Positions 51,501 to 63,904 of a stretch of DNA of 64,000 bases are shown here, one piece after another. The translations under genes and the position numbers were made by a program. How positions within the stretch are numbered: the first letter of the stretch is position 1; every line of letters begins with the position of its first letter. Under the pieces are notes generated by a model. That model made no database searches and was not told where the DNA came from. It saw only the letters and a list, made by a program, of their open reading frames with translations. This stretch comes from Macrotis lagotis. Lineage: Eukaryota > Chordata > Mammalia > Peramelemorphia > Peramelidae. The stretch lies in the NCBI RefSeq assembly GCF_037893015.1, contig NC_133658.1, positions 253,648,518 through 253,712,517 of the forward strand, read 5' to 3'.

Positions 51501-52492
51501 GTAAGAACAGAACTTTTCTATATAGTTTCATATTAATTTATACAAGGGCCAAACTACAAAGAAAGAAGGAGTTTAAGGAAAAGAACAACTCTGATGACTT
51601 CAAGATAATATGAAAATGGAAACATAATCCTTCACTATACTGAGAAAATTCAGCTTCCATTCATTCTTTTTTTGAAATCTTTTCATTAAGAGTCTACTAT
51701 GATGTAAGGTCAGTAAAATTCACTATATGAAACCAATATGTTTTGATTAATGCTTAGTATTAGTTTGACAGGTTTTCAAACAAGCCCCGCCCCCAAAGCT
51801 AAATTTCACATTACTACAAGAGCTGGGAGGTACAAAGTTATCTAGTTCAACTTGTAACCAAGAAAAAAAATTCTCTTTACTACAACCTGTGTGACTCCTT
51901 AACCTCAGTCTCTTCATCTTTAAAAATGAGAGGGTTGAACTACATGAACTCTAAGTTCATTTAAATAGTTTGTTTTTTAAAAACCAATTTCACTAAAAGA
52001 TATGATAAAAATCAAAATTATGCTCAGAATATAAGTAGATGTTGTCGGTTAAGCATTTTATGGTTTATATAAATTATACAAGAAGTACGACTAATCAACA
52101 CCCTCTGCCCTAAATGTATCCCAACTTTTTATCCTTTTATTTCAGATAAAACTGACAATATAAGTGTAGACAATGGTATCTGGAACTGACATTCTCAACA
52201 GTAAATGAGCATTTATAGCTCACTCATCAAATCATTCTAAACTATATTTACATTGTTAAATGGGTCAATTTAGAGGACTGAATTTTTTTTTCAAGTTACC
52301 TGAAATTATAAAGGAGTCAGTTGATAAAGAAACAGCATTGACTTGCAAATATGCATGACAGGTCTTTAGTTTGTCAGTGATCAACTAACTAACTAATGAC
52401 TGTATGCTTTTTTTTTGTTCTCAAGGCAGTGTTTTATCTAAATCAGGCAACAAATTCACAGGTGAGGTAGGATAGAGCTTAAAATGTAATTG

Positions 52493-52644
52493 GGGCAGCT
52501 AGGTGGTGCAGTGAATTAAGCACTGGCCCTGGAGTCAGGAGGACCTGAGTTCAAATTCAACCTTAGACACTTAGTAATTACCTAGCTGTATGACTGTGGG
52601 CAAGTCACTTAATCCCATTACCTTGCAAAAACCAAAAAAAAAAA
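52493..52644 (+). mobile_element. tRNA-derived SINE
   Basis: ggggcagctaggtggtgcag to ccttgcaaaaacc plus an A tail; gtaattggg repeats at 52486-52494 and 52645-52653. Antisense to ADNP. Confidence 0.9.
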
Positions 52645-53144
52645 GTAATTGGGAAATATTTAATAAAATAAATAAAAACACAACAGAATATACTTGGGGA
52701 CAAATATGATGACGTAAGAACCAATCATCAATAAAAACTTGTTAAAATTACAACAGAACACAGAAAATGTTAACTTGTAGTTTTCTAAGTTAATATTCAA
52801 TCTGCAGGGATTTTTTTCAATTCAAGTTTGACACCAATGATTTAATGAATGTTTTCCAATGATTCTTAATATGCCAAATGGAAGGTTTTTAAAAAGTCAA
52901 CAATCAGCCCCAGAAACCAGGTAAAGAAAGTAAAATCACTTTAGCAGGATTAAATGCTTTTCTGATTTATTAATTGCCTGTAGTAGGGGTACCAGCAACA
53001 GTTAGGGAGTAAGAACAGATGTCAATACAGATCTTAGTTATTGAATAACTTTAAAGAGACGTATAATTTTAACATATTTCCACATACAAGGCTACCTTCC
53101 TTTTCTTTTTGGGAAACCACCATCATAAAAAGTAACTGAAGCTG

Positions 53145-53250
53145 CCTCTCATTCATTCATTCATTCATTAACTGTTGGGAATGCCTATTGTGTACAAGCT
53201 CAGTATGGTATTAAAACTTCAGGGTGAATATCCAGTTCTATATGATACAG
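53145..53250 (-). mobile_element. L2 LINE 3' terminus
   Basis: A cattcattcattcattcatt block, i.e. the reversed (TGAA)n tail of L2, followed by gcctattgtgtacaagctc. Confidence 0.6.
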
Positions 53251-54089
53251 TGTTGTAGGATACAATGCCTTCACCATCAAGGAATGATAAAAAGCACCCC
53301 CCCCCAGGAGTTTTGTTTGTTTGGTATGAGGGAAGCAACATAGTAATAACATTATTTTAGGGAAGATTAACTTGGTGGTTGTGTGAAGGATGGATTAAAA
53401 GGAAAGAAGCTGAATGAAGGGAGACCAGTTAGGAGGTTGTTATAATCTAAGAGTAGATAAAAATCTGAACTGAGGTTAACAATAAAAGAAATGCAAAGAA
53501 CCAGTAAGGCTACAAATCACCTAATTCAATAATCATCAGTTTATCCAACCTGTCAACAACATTTTTAGGGCCAGTGTGCAACTGGCTAAGGTCCCACAAT
53601 AGCTCTTGTTTAATAAAAGTAACCCACTAAAAACAAGTAAGTAAAACTTACTTAATTCAAACTTGCAGAGGGAGGATAAATTTATGAAGACTTTTTTCCC
53701 TTCTACATAGGGAGTCAGTGATTGGTACAAGCACTATAAAAAAATGAATTATTTCTGAGCAATGAATTACTGAGAAAAAGACAGCAAACTACATACTAGA
53801 TACAATTATACTGCCATACTGTCATTCCTGAAAGGCAGAGAAGTCCTGGTTGTCACAGCAACAATTCTTCATCTATACAGAGTACTGTGTTGCATGTACA
53901 TACATACATGCATACGTACAGAATGTGGTCTTTTTAAACATTAATACTCTAAACACACATGTAATCTATCCATGATACAATTAGCACTATCACAGTTTCA
54001 AATTTTTCAGTGGCCCTCTACAATATTTTACAATTGGTGCTGTGCTACATTTGTAAATGTTTAAAAACACATTTGGGATATCATCAGTG

Positions 54090-54245
54090 TGTACAGGCAG
54101 CATTATAGAGTGGGAAGAGCACTGGCTCTCTGCTACTTCTCACCTGTGAACCATGGCAAGATTCAACTTTTTTAGGCTTCAGTTTCCTCGAGTGTAAAAC
54201 AGGGGTGGGTGTGTTTTCTAGATTATTTCTGAGGTCCCAATTCAA
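54090..54245 (+). mobile_element. MIR-like SINE
   Basis: cattatagagtgggaagagc, actggctctctgct, then gcttcagtttcctcgagtgt and aaaacaggggtggg. Confidence 0.65.
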
Positions 54246-56384
54246 ATCCACATCCTGGAATTTCTCCATTTTAATTGCATGAATTTCAAATATAGGTACT
54301 CTTACTTTGAAGGTACCACTTGAATTTAAATATGACTGCTACTGCCTACAATTGCAAGGTATCAATAACTTTCAAAATTTCATTATTTGGGGCCACAGAG
54401 ACTTTTAGAAATACACCTAACTAACCTTATGAAGCTCCAATGCACCTGAGAATATCTGAGGGAATTATAAAGGGATGATTTCTTAATTGACATTTTTGGT
54501 AAGTGGAATTCTCAATATGGAGAGAAAGTAAAAACTCAGGGAAATCACTATGCTGTGGGCAAAGGAATGATGTGCCATGAATACCACCTTGAGCACTTAC
54601 AATCTATGAGATTTGAAAATGAAATCATTCAAAAATCTGTATGAAAAAATTCAGCTATACACATTTGCATCCATTCTGAAATTAATCATGTCTCACTAGC
54701 TGAATGGTTTACGACAAAATGAATAATATACTATTCATTCCAAACAGATCAGATATAAATTTTGTATGGAAGCTATAACTGTCTTATTTACTCAAAACAA
54801 ATTTTAAACAAAATTTTCAAGCTTTTCCTAAACATCTTCAGAGTTAGTCAGAGGTATTTATTTTTAACATTCAAGGTCCAAGAGCTCAACCCTCATTCTT
54901 TCCCCACAAAAGTCCTATTTTTACAAAGAACATAATTGATTCAGAAAGTTCACTTTGTCTAAAGTCAACAGAAGAAGTTCAGAACAAATCCACTACTATC
55001 AAGTATTTCCCTCCCTAAACTCACCTTGCTCCTAATTCAAATGGACAAAATTCTATTTTTAGGAATATTCCTACTCTATTATGATTGAAGAATACCTGTG
55101 TGCCAGCTTGTCAATTTAATACACTTTCCCCCCATTCTCTCACACAACAAAGAACAATCTGAATAGTGAACTAAGAGAGCTCATGAGGTCTGATGGCAGG
55201 CAGATTTCCAAATCAGCCTCATTTCTGAAGGTCCAGTTATTTTAGATGGATCTTGGATTTTTGTTTTTTTTTGGATGGGTCAGAGAAAAAAAAAGATAAT
55301 GCAAATAGCTGTTAACTGGAGGAATGGAACTGAGAGCTACTAAATAAATTTCTGGGGAAAATACTGGGGTAGAAACTTAGCCAAAGGCTATTTCTTAAAG
55401 CTTTTAAATATGTTTCTTGAGAGAAATTTTAAAGATCTAAGGAGGATCTTTTAGTGAAAGAAACTAGTAGCACATATATATCTAACTCAAAGTCAATGAC
55501 ATTTCTTTAACAACACCTCCACCACATTATTCTTCTTTTAAAAAATTAACACAAACACTAATTCAAACATTATTTTTTATAGACTTCTTTGAGCAACTAT
55601 TTCTGAATGTTGACTATAAGATTAGACTACTGAGTTCTACTTTTCCCTTCCTTCAAGCTTGCTTTTTGATATCTTGAGGCTGTTAACTGGCTCAGTATTT
55701 AAACACACTGAGTAAAATTATCCTTGCTACATGAAAACACTAACTGAAGACACTTGGATGAATGATGATGCACAAGGGCAAAGACTCACTGCTAAGTTAT
55801 GAAGTACTCATTTGAGGCTTCTTCAAAATTTACAAGAACATTATAAAGAATTGTGGTTTATATATAAACCTGGAAATAGCTTTATATGTTCAAGAAAATC
55901 ATTTAACTTTGTTGTGCCTTGTTTTTACCTATTATAAAATAAACAAATCTTTGGGGGGATACTTATTCATATGCACATATTTATGTATGTACATGTATAT
56001 GTATGTATGTGAAACAAAAAATGTGATCTATCAGTGTTTTGTATAACTCCATAAGGGTCAGCAAAAGGGTCTTTATAAACAGTACTTTGCCTTATTAAAA
56101 GCATCAAACAAATCATAGTAGTTATTTCCACATAAACACACATATCCCATGGTTGATTGAATGAATGGCTTAGCACAAGTGAATTTACATTTTTTTGAGA
56201 GGATGTTAATAATATTTTTATTGAGAAAGGAAAAAACTATGGAAAGATTTTAAAATTACATTTATGGATGTAAACCTTAAATTTCCTTAATCTTATCATA
56301 TGTGTACATATTAGTCCTCAATCCCAGGCACTAAACTGTCTGACATCATCTATGTTCAAACAAAGTCCTTTTAACTCACAGATC

Positions 56385-56580
56385 ATGAAATTGCACCATA
56401 AACTGAGAAGTAGAAAGAAGCACAGAAATAATCTAACTCCCTTATTTTAAAGGAAGAGAAAAAAGGTCCAGAGGTTACTTGCCCAAGGTCACAGAATAAT
56501 TGTATCAAGTAGCAGAGCCATGATTTGAACCCGGGTTTCCAAAGCAAATCCAGTGTTCTTTCCACAATACCCAGTTGTCT
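56385..56580 (-). mobile_element. MIR-like SINE
   Basis: Reversed order: taaaggaagagaaaaaaggt, ttgcccaaggtcacagaata, gatttgaacccgggtttcca and ccacaatacccagttgtct. Confidence 0.75.
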
Positions 56581-57368
56581 ACTTTCTGTCTTTTCCAACT
56601 CATAACTTTTGGAATAACGCTCAAGTCCTTGAAAGACTCCAGGAGTGATAGATTTCTTTTACTGCTTTATACTAAGTCAAGAATCATTGATATTGAGAGA
56701 ATTTCTCATAACAGCCTGGAAGAGATAAAGACAAATAAGGGTGTCTTCAATATTAAAAATTTTGATGAAAACTAATAAAAATTAAATACCTTATTAGTTA
56801 ATCACGTATTTTAAGAAAGGGGTTTTCTTCCCAGAATAAAAGAGCTTCAAAACTCACCCAGGTTGACTTATTAAAGTCATATTGAAGGAAGGAATGGCAT
56901 AATTAGAGCAGGGGACAAATGCAGGAATAGTGAGAGGGAGTATAAGTAAACCCATCACTCTACTGTTCAATTAATAAACTCAGTCAAAGGACCCCCATGG
57001 AGTTAAGAATAATTCAGGTCATCCAGTACAGTGGAAATCTAGAAAAAAGTACATGTCCTTTAAAGGATAAATCATGGAAGAAAGTTTTTTAAAATGCATG
57101 TCTTGCATAATGACAAAATCATCAGGGAGGAAGGACTCATATATACATAGGAAATGGCTATCTACATATAGAATGTTAGTTTAATCAATTAGTTCATTTC
57201 AGTCAAAATCAATTTTAAATCCTGGCTTTACAAACTGACAACACAAATAGTTTGACAGACTCACTTTAGCAAATATAGCATTTGTTGCAGACTTAATACC
57301 ATAAACTATAATATATCTGTCATGCCCCAATCATATTGGAAGTTCATGTGACACAATTATGACATACA

Positions 57369-57612
57369 GGGGCAGCTAGGTTGGCATAACTGGACTTGGG
57401 AGTCAGGAGATTCATCTTTCTGAGTTCAAATCTGCCCTAGACACTGTCTAGCTGTGTGACCCTGAGCAAATCACATAACCCTTGTTTGTCCCAGTTTCTC
57501 ATCTGTAAAATAAGTCAGAGAAGGAAATGGCAAATCACACCAGTATCTCTGCCAAGAAAACCCCAAATTGGTCATGAAGAGTCAGACCTGACTGAAACTA
57601 CTGAACAACAAT
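57369..57612 (+). mobile_element. Older tRNA-derived SINE with RTE-like tail
   Basis: ggggcagctaggttggcata, ttcaaatctgccctagacac, ctgtgtgaccctgagcaaat, agaaggaaatggcaaatcac, ccaagaaaaccccaaattgg and an actgaacaacaa end. tgacataca is repeated at 57360-57368 and 57614-57622. Confidence 0.88.
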
Positions 57613-59453
57613 TTGACATACATTAAAAAAGGAAATTTGTGAATCCAATTTTAAGTAACTTAATCATTTTCAAGATCTAAGTTATCTTAATATACATGCC
57701 CATTGGGCAAGTAAATAAAAGTTACACCCAGATTACTAAAGTTAATTTACTTAGTGGATTCTATAATATACTTTATGACATTCCTTCAAACAGAAAATCC
57801 TTTGAAAGCCAGGCTAACAGTTCATTACATAACTGTCTCCTTGGCATCTTTGGATAAACCACAAATTGAATACTAATTAATAAAGTAAAATTCACAAAAT
57901 TTTAACCTATTAATTTCATTTTTAAAGAATTAACATTTTGAAGGGTGTTCAGGGTTAAATCTCATTTCTGGAGTTAAATTTAACTCCATCTAAATCTGAG
58001 TTCTAATACTTGAATGAGTTTTCTTCCAAAAGGAGAGCTCTAAAAACTCCACAGTGGTTTGACTAATATACACAACAATTTGCCAAGAGCCTATTTCAAC
58101 TTCTAGAATTTGGTCCGTAGATTCTTCAAAAGGAAAATGCAATAAAGTACCTGAAGTCTCCTTTTGTCTATTCTTTCCCACCCAAATATTTATTTCCACT
58201 TCTCTGCACCAATCAAACCAATCACCATTTAAGAAATGCTGCTTATTAAATTTTAACAACTGTTTTCAAGATTTGTAAGTTATCCCATCTCGGTAGCTAA
58301 AAAGAAACCCATATCTCAATGTACAATCTTCATTATATATTTCTATCCTAGTTAGCAAATAGATTTTCTGATTATAATTTTCTTGTCAATTTTGAAGTCT
58401 CGGGTATGACAAGCACAATTGTACTAATTTGACATGTCATGCATGATTCATTTACTGACCAATTCTGTTAGAAAATTTGTTAAAATTTTCTCTGTTGGTT
58501 ACCTGTGACCAATACTAAAATGTTAAATATGAATAAAGTTTTACTTTTTTAATCTTAATTAATGCAAAACCTAAGTTAAACCTTCCTCCCAATACATTTT
58601 CAAAGTAATGACCTCCCCAGTAAATGAAAGATAACCACTCTATGGCTATTTCCACCATAACTAATCACGGGATGCGACAGTTACAGGCAGACATGGGTGT
58701 TTAAAACCTGGAGAAGCTATACTTGTATTTATTTGCACGCATGCATGCACGCACATACACCAACACTGAAGAACAGATGCTGTCCAAGAGCTGTCCAAAA
58801 GTTCCTGAGAATGTCCTTTTATTTCAAGATATTGATTTATACTTCTTACTTATAATTTACTTTATCAAACAAAAGCTCTTCTCAACCAACAGTCTCTCTC
58901 AAACATTCTAGTCTCAGAAGTTGTTTTCCAATTTAAATCATATTCAATGTAACTTTTCCCCAAATACTAAGCAGTATTGGAATTCAAGTTAAACCACTTG
59001 ACACAAGTTAATAGCTTGCTACCTCTCAGCAGCAAATAAATTTCCACAGGAATAGTAAACATCATTATTCCTTGGATATAACATTTAGATCTGAACATCT
59101 TTAGCCGTCTTTCTTCTCACTCTCCAAATGTTACAGGTTAACAATGTTCAATACTAATAACTTCTTAAAGAGATAACTTAACTATGTATCATAAGAAACA
59201 TTAGAAATGTATCACTCTCTTGACCTAAACTTCTCTTGGTATATTCAAAAGTTATTCATAACAAAAACTTTACCTGTTATAATGAATCAGTAACAATTGT
59301 ACTGTTTTGTGGCAAAAAATTTTAAAAAATCCTTGGATTCTGAATAAAGATGACTGTCAAAAAATTTTTAAAAGTTGACCTGGCAACACTTTAAATGAAC
59401 TCAAAACAAAGTTGAATATTTTAAAGGGTTCTATGTAATAACTAGAGAGTAGG

Positions 59454-59608
59454 GGGCAGCTAGGTGGTGCAGTAGATAGAGTACTAACTAGCTCTAGAAT
59501 CGGGAGGACCTGAGTTCAAATTTGACTTCAAACACTTAATTACCTAGCTGTATGACCTTGGGCAAGTTACTTAACCCCAGTCTTGCAAAAAACAACAACA
59601 AAAAGTAA
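59454..59608 (+). mobile_element. tRNA-derived SINE
   Basis: gggggcagctaggtggtgca to gtcttgcaaaaaacaac, diverged inside. Antisense to ADNP. Confidence 0.87.
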
Positions 59609-60471
59609 ATAAAGAGTAGCACACAAGCTCAATTATAAAAAAAAAATGCTAAACTTAAAAACAAAAATTCACAAGTTATTGCTGGTTCTAGAAGGAGGGA
59701 ACCAGTTCTGACTCCTTGAGGAATGTGGCTTGGCTGATGTGTAACCTTTTGGCTACCCCATTAGATTAATACAAGTTCAGTAAATGATGGGTGTAAAATG
59801 GGGTCTAGATTTCTCAGTGAATGCTCCACAACTATGAAACTGGTATTTTCCTCTTACTGTTTTAGAAGATTGTTTAGTTGTTTAATGACAATTTTAGGAG
59901 TCAAAACCAAAAAAAAAAGGAAATAAATTTCTCAAATTATATTTTTATGAAGCTTATGGTTAACGCTTTTCATAATTACATCCTTATTAAAATGACAACC
60001 ATGCTGTTTTGAAGGGAGAAGTTTCCTTCAGACAGTTTATTAATAAAGTCTTTTAGGTAACTAGGGATAACACAAACCCTTCTTTTTATTATCAATCTTT
60101 CTTGCTTGCTCCATTTTGCTGACCATTACAAACCTGATCATCTTTGAAGTCTACAGTAGAAATGCAAAGAAAGTTTAAACTGCTTATCTTAGGTATGTAG
60201 TATGATGAAGTTATTAGAGGTAGTATACAGGTGTTGGTGATTGAACATTTATTACAAACAAAACCCCCTCCAAAGAACCAAAGTATGAATATATCTTTAA
60301 ACTACTGCACTTTACTTACTAATACTCATCTCTACTGATGTCAGCTCACAAGAGTAACTAAGTGTGTTAGGCCCATTTTCCCATGGTCTGTAGAAGGCGC
60401 TGTGAAGCAGATCTTGGTTGTACATCTGGGGCCCTTCCCCCCCTCTGCAGCCTTACCCAGTGCAGAGAATG

Positions 60472-60484
60472 CGCCCCCTACTGA
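60472..60484 (-). promoter_or_regulatory. CTCF-like motif inside the ADNP 5' intron
   Basis: On the minus strand TCAGTAGGGGGCG fits the CTCF core with one mismatch at the first base. It lies about 1 kb from the CpG island, in a repeat-free stretch (60361-60590). It points away from the island, opposite to the motif at 62796. Confidence 0.4.
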
Positions 60485-62010
60485 CTCCAACACTCATCTC
60501 CTTTAGCCGACTTGGCTGCGGTGCATTTTGGGTGGGGGCTGGCATTTTCTTCATGGCCATAAACCAGAAGCAACAATACAGATTTAATTTAAAAAACAAA
60601 ACAAAACAAAACACAACCAAACAAAACTGAATCAAGCTTCTGTGGTGCACTTCCCATCATCACCCCTTTTTGAAAGAATCAATGCACATGCACTCAAAAC
60701 ATCACAAATGGGAGGTGTGAGGGAGCAGCATTAAAATGACAAATCCAGAAAGCAGCTTTGATTCCCCTTTTTTAAAATTAAACTACTGACTTTGTTGGAT
60801 AATGGAGTTAAAAAATATATACATATATAATATATATATATATATAACCTATATAATATATATACATATATATATATATATAAAGTAGAAGAAGTGGATG
60901 CAAGTCCATCAAGGTGTATGATTTTGGGAGAGAAGGGGGTGGGACTATGAGGAAAACAGGAGTACAGAATCTGGCCCAGCAGCCAGATCCTGGGCGCAGG
61001 AGCTGAAGCAATCGCGCCTTTTCCAGCAGACAGAGGCATCCAGGTTGGGGGGGGGGGGGGAGAGAGAGAGGAAGGGAATAGAAGAGGAAAGGAGGGGTGA
61101 AGATGAGGGCGGCAAGGCTACTACTCTCCATTCATTAAATTTTAGTAATTTCTGCTCTCTGGCTTGCCATTTTTCTGTCATCTTATTAGCACGTCCAAAC
61201 CCCAACTTTGCGACAATAAGCAGCGTTTCCCAAACAAGCCGGCGTTTTTAAATGGGGAGATGCTATCGCTCCCGCTCCCTGTGCGGACGGGGTGGAAGAA
61301 CTGGCATGCCAAGGAGGAATGCATTCAGAAAGCAAATACTTCGGTTCATGCCATGCTAATCCGCCTCGGTGCTTGTCCACTTCTCACCAAATCACCCTCT
61401 TCCCCTCCCTCCCTGCCTGCCTCCCAAAAAGACCAGAAACGGTGTCTCCGGGGCAAGACACTCAAGTCTGCTCGGCAATTCGTTTTAGAAAAAAAATGCC
61501 ACCGAGCCCGCATCCCTAGGTGTCGCCGCGGCGGGGAGCGCCTCGCGGGGCCGCCGGGCGCGGGGTCCACGCCGCGGTGACAAGGGGCCGGGCCACCGGG
61601 CAGCCGGGCATCCCGGGGCCGGGGCGCGGACAACAAAGCGGGGCCGAGGCTGCGGAGCAGCGCTCTCCCGCCTCCCCGGCCGTGCGGGGCCGTGCGGGCC
61701 TCGTGGGCTGGCCGCATCCCTCCGCGTGGAGCGGGGGTGGGTGTGGGGAGTGGGGGGGCGGGCGCCGGGCGGGCGCGGGCAGCGCTCATGCAGCTCGCGC
61801 TGCAGCCCGCCGGAGCTGCTTCCATGCATCGGGGAGGACAGGGGCAAGGCGCCGGGCAATGCTCTACCTTGCTTCGGCCGGTAAGGCTGCGCGGAGCCGG
61901 CGTGGGGAGCGGGCGGCGGGGCGGGGGGCGCGAGCTCGCCCGGGGTCTCGCGCTCCGGCTCGCGCCGCTGCCGCGGCGGCCGGGGGGCGCGGCGGGCGCA
62001 GCAGAGCGAG

Positions 62011-62034
62011 GGCGGCGGCGGCGGCGGCGGCGGC
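62011..62034 (+). repeat. (GGC)8 tract in the ADNP CpG island
   Basis: Eight uninterrupted GGC units. A second shorter run lies at about 62091-62110. On the ADNP-sense strand these are GCC tracts, probably just inside the first intron or in exon 1. Confidence 0.85.
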
Positions 62035-62189
62035 GCGGGGCGCCGGTGGAAGCGGCGGCGCGAGCGGCTCCCTCCAGTCCCCGGGCGGGCGGCGGCGGCG
62101 GCGGCGGCGGAGTCGTCGAGCGGTGCAGACAAAGGGGGAGGAGGAGGAGGAGGGGTGGCGGAGGGCGGTGGGTGGGGAGGCGGCCTCAC

Positions 62190-62510
62190 CGGCGGTGGCG
62201 GCGGCGGCCTCGGCCGCTTCTCTCCTTCGCGGCGGCGCCGGGCGGCGGCGGCGGGACCGGGAGAGGGAGCTCGTCAGAGGAAAGGAGAAAATCCCCCTCA
62301 GCGCTGCCCGGGGGAGGGGGGCACAAGATGGCGGCTGCCGGGGAGGGGGGTGCGTGAGTTCAGCTCATGGATCCAGGCGGGCGGTTGGGGGGGACCGGGC
62401 CGGCGGAGGCGGCGGCGGTGGGCGGGCGGGGGAGGGGGGGGCCTGATCCCGCGTCTCCCCTCAGCAGACAATACAGGCGCCTCGGAGCGAGTCCCCGAAC
62501 CTGCCCTGGC
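62190..62510 (-). other. ADNP: Candidate non-coding exon 1 of ADNP
   Basis: Inferred only. On the minus strand the ETS/CRE and YY1-type motifs at 62.51-62.55 kb are followed by GC-rich leader-like sequence, with a possible donor CCG|GTGAGG whose GT is at 62189-62188. Start and end are guesses, and other GT-containing donors exist in this region. Confidence 0.25.
62325..62335 (+). promoter_or_regulatory. YY1-type motif (second copy)
   Basis: AAGATGGCGGC is a perfect match to the YY1 consensus, 187 bases from the first copy and in the same orientation. Relative to ADNP both read in reverse (GCCGCCAT). They may mark plus- and minus-strand start regions of a bidirectional promoter. Confidence 0.6.
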
Positions 62511-62511
62511 C

Positions 62512-62522
62512 AAAATGGCGGC
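62512..62522 (+). promoter_or_regulatory. YY1-type motif (proximal to the ETS/CRE)
   Basis: AAAATGGCGGC fits the YY1 consensus AAnATGGCGGC. It is 11 bases from the ETS/CRE site. YY1 sites of this form usually lie close to transcription starts. Confidence 0.6.
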
Positions 62523-62532
62523 CGAGAAAGAG

Positions 62533-62546
62533 CGGAAGTGACGTAA
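62533..62546. promoter_or_regulatory. Composite ETS and CRE-like site
   Basis: CGGAAGTGACGTAA contains an ETS core (GGAAGTG, GABP-type) overlapping a CRE-like TGACGTAA. This pairing is common in the core promoters of constitutive CpG-island genes. It lies at the upstream edge of the ADNP island. Confidence 0.6.
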
Positions 62547-62740
62547 GTCCTTCATTAGCATAAGAGGACTCATTGTCCAGCTGGGGGGGGCTCTTGCCCC
62601 TTCCCCCCCCACTTTGGGGGGGGCACCTACCCCACTCACACCCCACTTTACATCTCCTTTACTCTGGTGGGGTAGGCCATACCAACTCTTTCCCCCCTCC
62701 CTCCCTGGGCAGTTATATAATGTCATGCAAGGGGGGCTGT

Positions 62741-62750
62741 TCTCGCGAGA
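62741..62750. promoter_or_regulatory. TCTCGCGAGA palindrome (BANP-type element)
   Basis: Perfect 10-base TCTCGCGAGA. This element is enriched in CpG-island promoters of essential genes and is bound by BANP (earlier attributed to Kaiso-like factors). It is about 200 bases upstream of the ETS/CRE site, and a TATA-like stretch (ttatataa, 62713-62720) is nearby. Confidence 0.65.
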
Positions 62751-62795
62751 ATGGGAGGTGTGTGTGGGGAGAGGGGGAATGAATTTGCTATTGAC

Positions 62796-62808
62796 CCACT
62801 AGGAGGCG
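62796..62808 (+). promoter_or_regulatory. CTCF-like motif upstream of the ADNP island
   Basis: CCACTAGGAGGCG fits the 13-base CTCF core CCASYAGRKGGCR with one mismatch. It is in plus orientation and is followed by CAATAATGGCCGC. Confidence 0.4.
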
Positions 62809-63904
62809 CCTTCAATAATGGCCGCACTGCGCCGCCTCCTCCACTGTGTGCGGCTGGCGCCTTCCTCTGGCCCCTGCAGGCGGAGGCAGCAGGACCAAAG
62901 CACTGCCCTAGCACTCAGTCAGGTGGCTGTACTGAGAATCCCTGCGCAGGGCCCCAGCTGGCCTGAACTACTTTTGGTGGGGGGAGGGGGTGTGTGGCAA
63001 GATGCACCCACGTGGAAAAGTAAAGTGTGTCTGTAGGGCAGAGAAGAGGGTCCCTAAAGGACAAATTAAGATTAAGGGTGAAAGGGAAGTCACCTGCCAC
63101 AATTAAGAAGTTGCTCTCAAGTTACATCCAAAAAGGAAGGCCACATTCCCTCAAGCCATATTCATTTTTCCTCAATGGGTGAAAGTTTTTAAGACGACTG
63201 CCTCAACTCTTACAATGATTTAGTGAGTTAAGTCTCTCAGCCCTGGGTTCCTATCCACCACCTGGCTTGGTGAGAATCCTGCAGGTGAAAATTGATTTTT
63301 ACAGATTGTTAGTTTCTTTGTAATTTCACATTCCCCGTTCACATCCAAAGACATATGCCATGGGGCAAGTCATTAAATCCGAAGCTCATTTGTAAATTGA
63401 GGTAAAGTTGGGTTAAAAATACATCATCTCCAGGGTCCTTTCTAACTTTATGTAACATATCGATTAAAAAATACATCTCTAAACTTTATGAAAAAATACA
63501 GAGATCATGAACTTTTTATCCAACAGATCTGCTTTAGAAGCCATCGTTCACGTCATAGGTTTAACAATGTCAAAAGATGAGAAATTCTAGCCATGAAAAG
63601 CTACTTTTCTTTTTCAAGCATATTCAATTGGGTAGGGCATTAGGGATGTTGAACTTAGGATGTGTAAAGTTTAATTTTGACAAAACCTACATTATTTCTT
63701 CCATGTAATAAAAAAAGCACCATTCCCTTCTCTCTTCCTCATTTCCTCCATGTTATATATCCTTTGTCTAAACTTTGAAAGCTATCTTCTTTTGTAAGTA
63801 AGCCAGAAAAACCACTAAACATCACTTTGTCAAGGTGGTTAACTCAAAAGTATCAAGTAGTTTTATGAATAAATAGCAAAACAGTTTAGTATGCTTCTAC
63901 CAAC

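Larger units (their letters stand above)
61480..62560 (-). promoter_or_regulatory. ADNP: CpG-island promoter of ADNP
   Basis: About 1.1 kb is extremely G+C- and CpG-rich, within a window that is otherwise AT-rich. It holds GGC runs, GC boxes, two ATGGCGGC motifs and an ETS/CRE motif at its upstream edge. It lies about 20 kb upstream of the ADNP start codon on the same strand, and no other gene starts nearby, so it is assigned to ADNP. Long open frames on both strands here (up to 308 codons) result from the base composition and are not genes. The exact start site cannot be read; it is probably near 62.3-62.53 kb. Confidence 0.85.
62561..63904. other. Upstream flank of ADNP
   Basis: Moderately GC-rich to about 63.05 kb, then AT-rich and unremarkable. 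It contains the BANP-type palindrome and one CTCF-like motif, and no gene. The 3' end of DPM1, expected further upstream by synteny with human, was looked for and not seen. Confidence 0.6.

Noticed and set aside
60731-61205. Minus-strand frames of 86-107 codons with YIYIYI stretches
   Set aside because: Produced by the (AT)n microsatellite and the edge of the CpG island.
61520-62446. 308-codon open frame on the plus strand, and 234-codon frame on the minus strand (61485-62189)
   Set aside because: Both consist of Ala/Gly/Arg/Pro runs forced by the CpG island; no domain or splice context.
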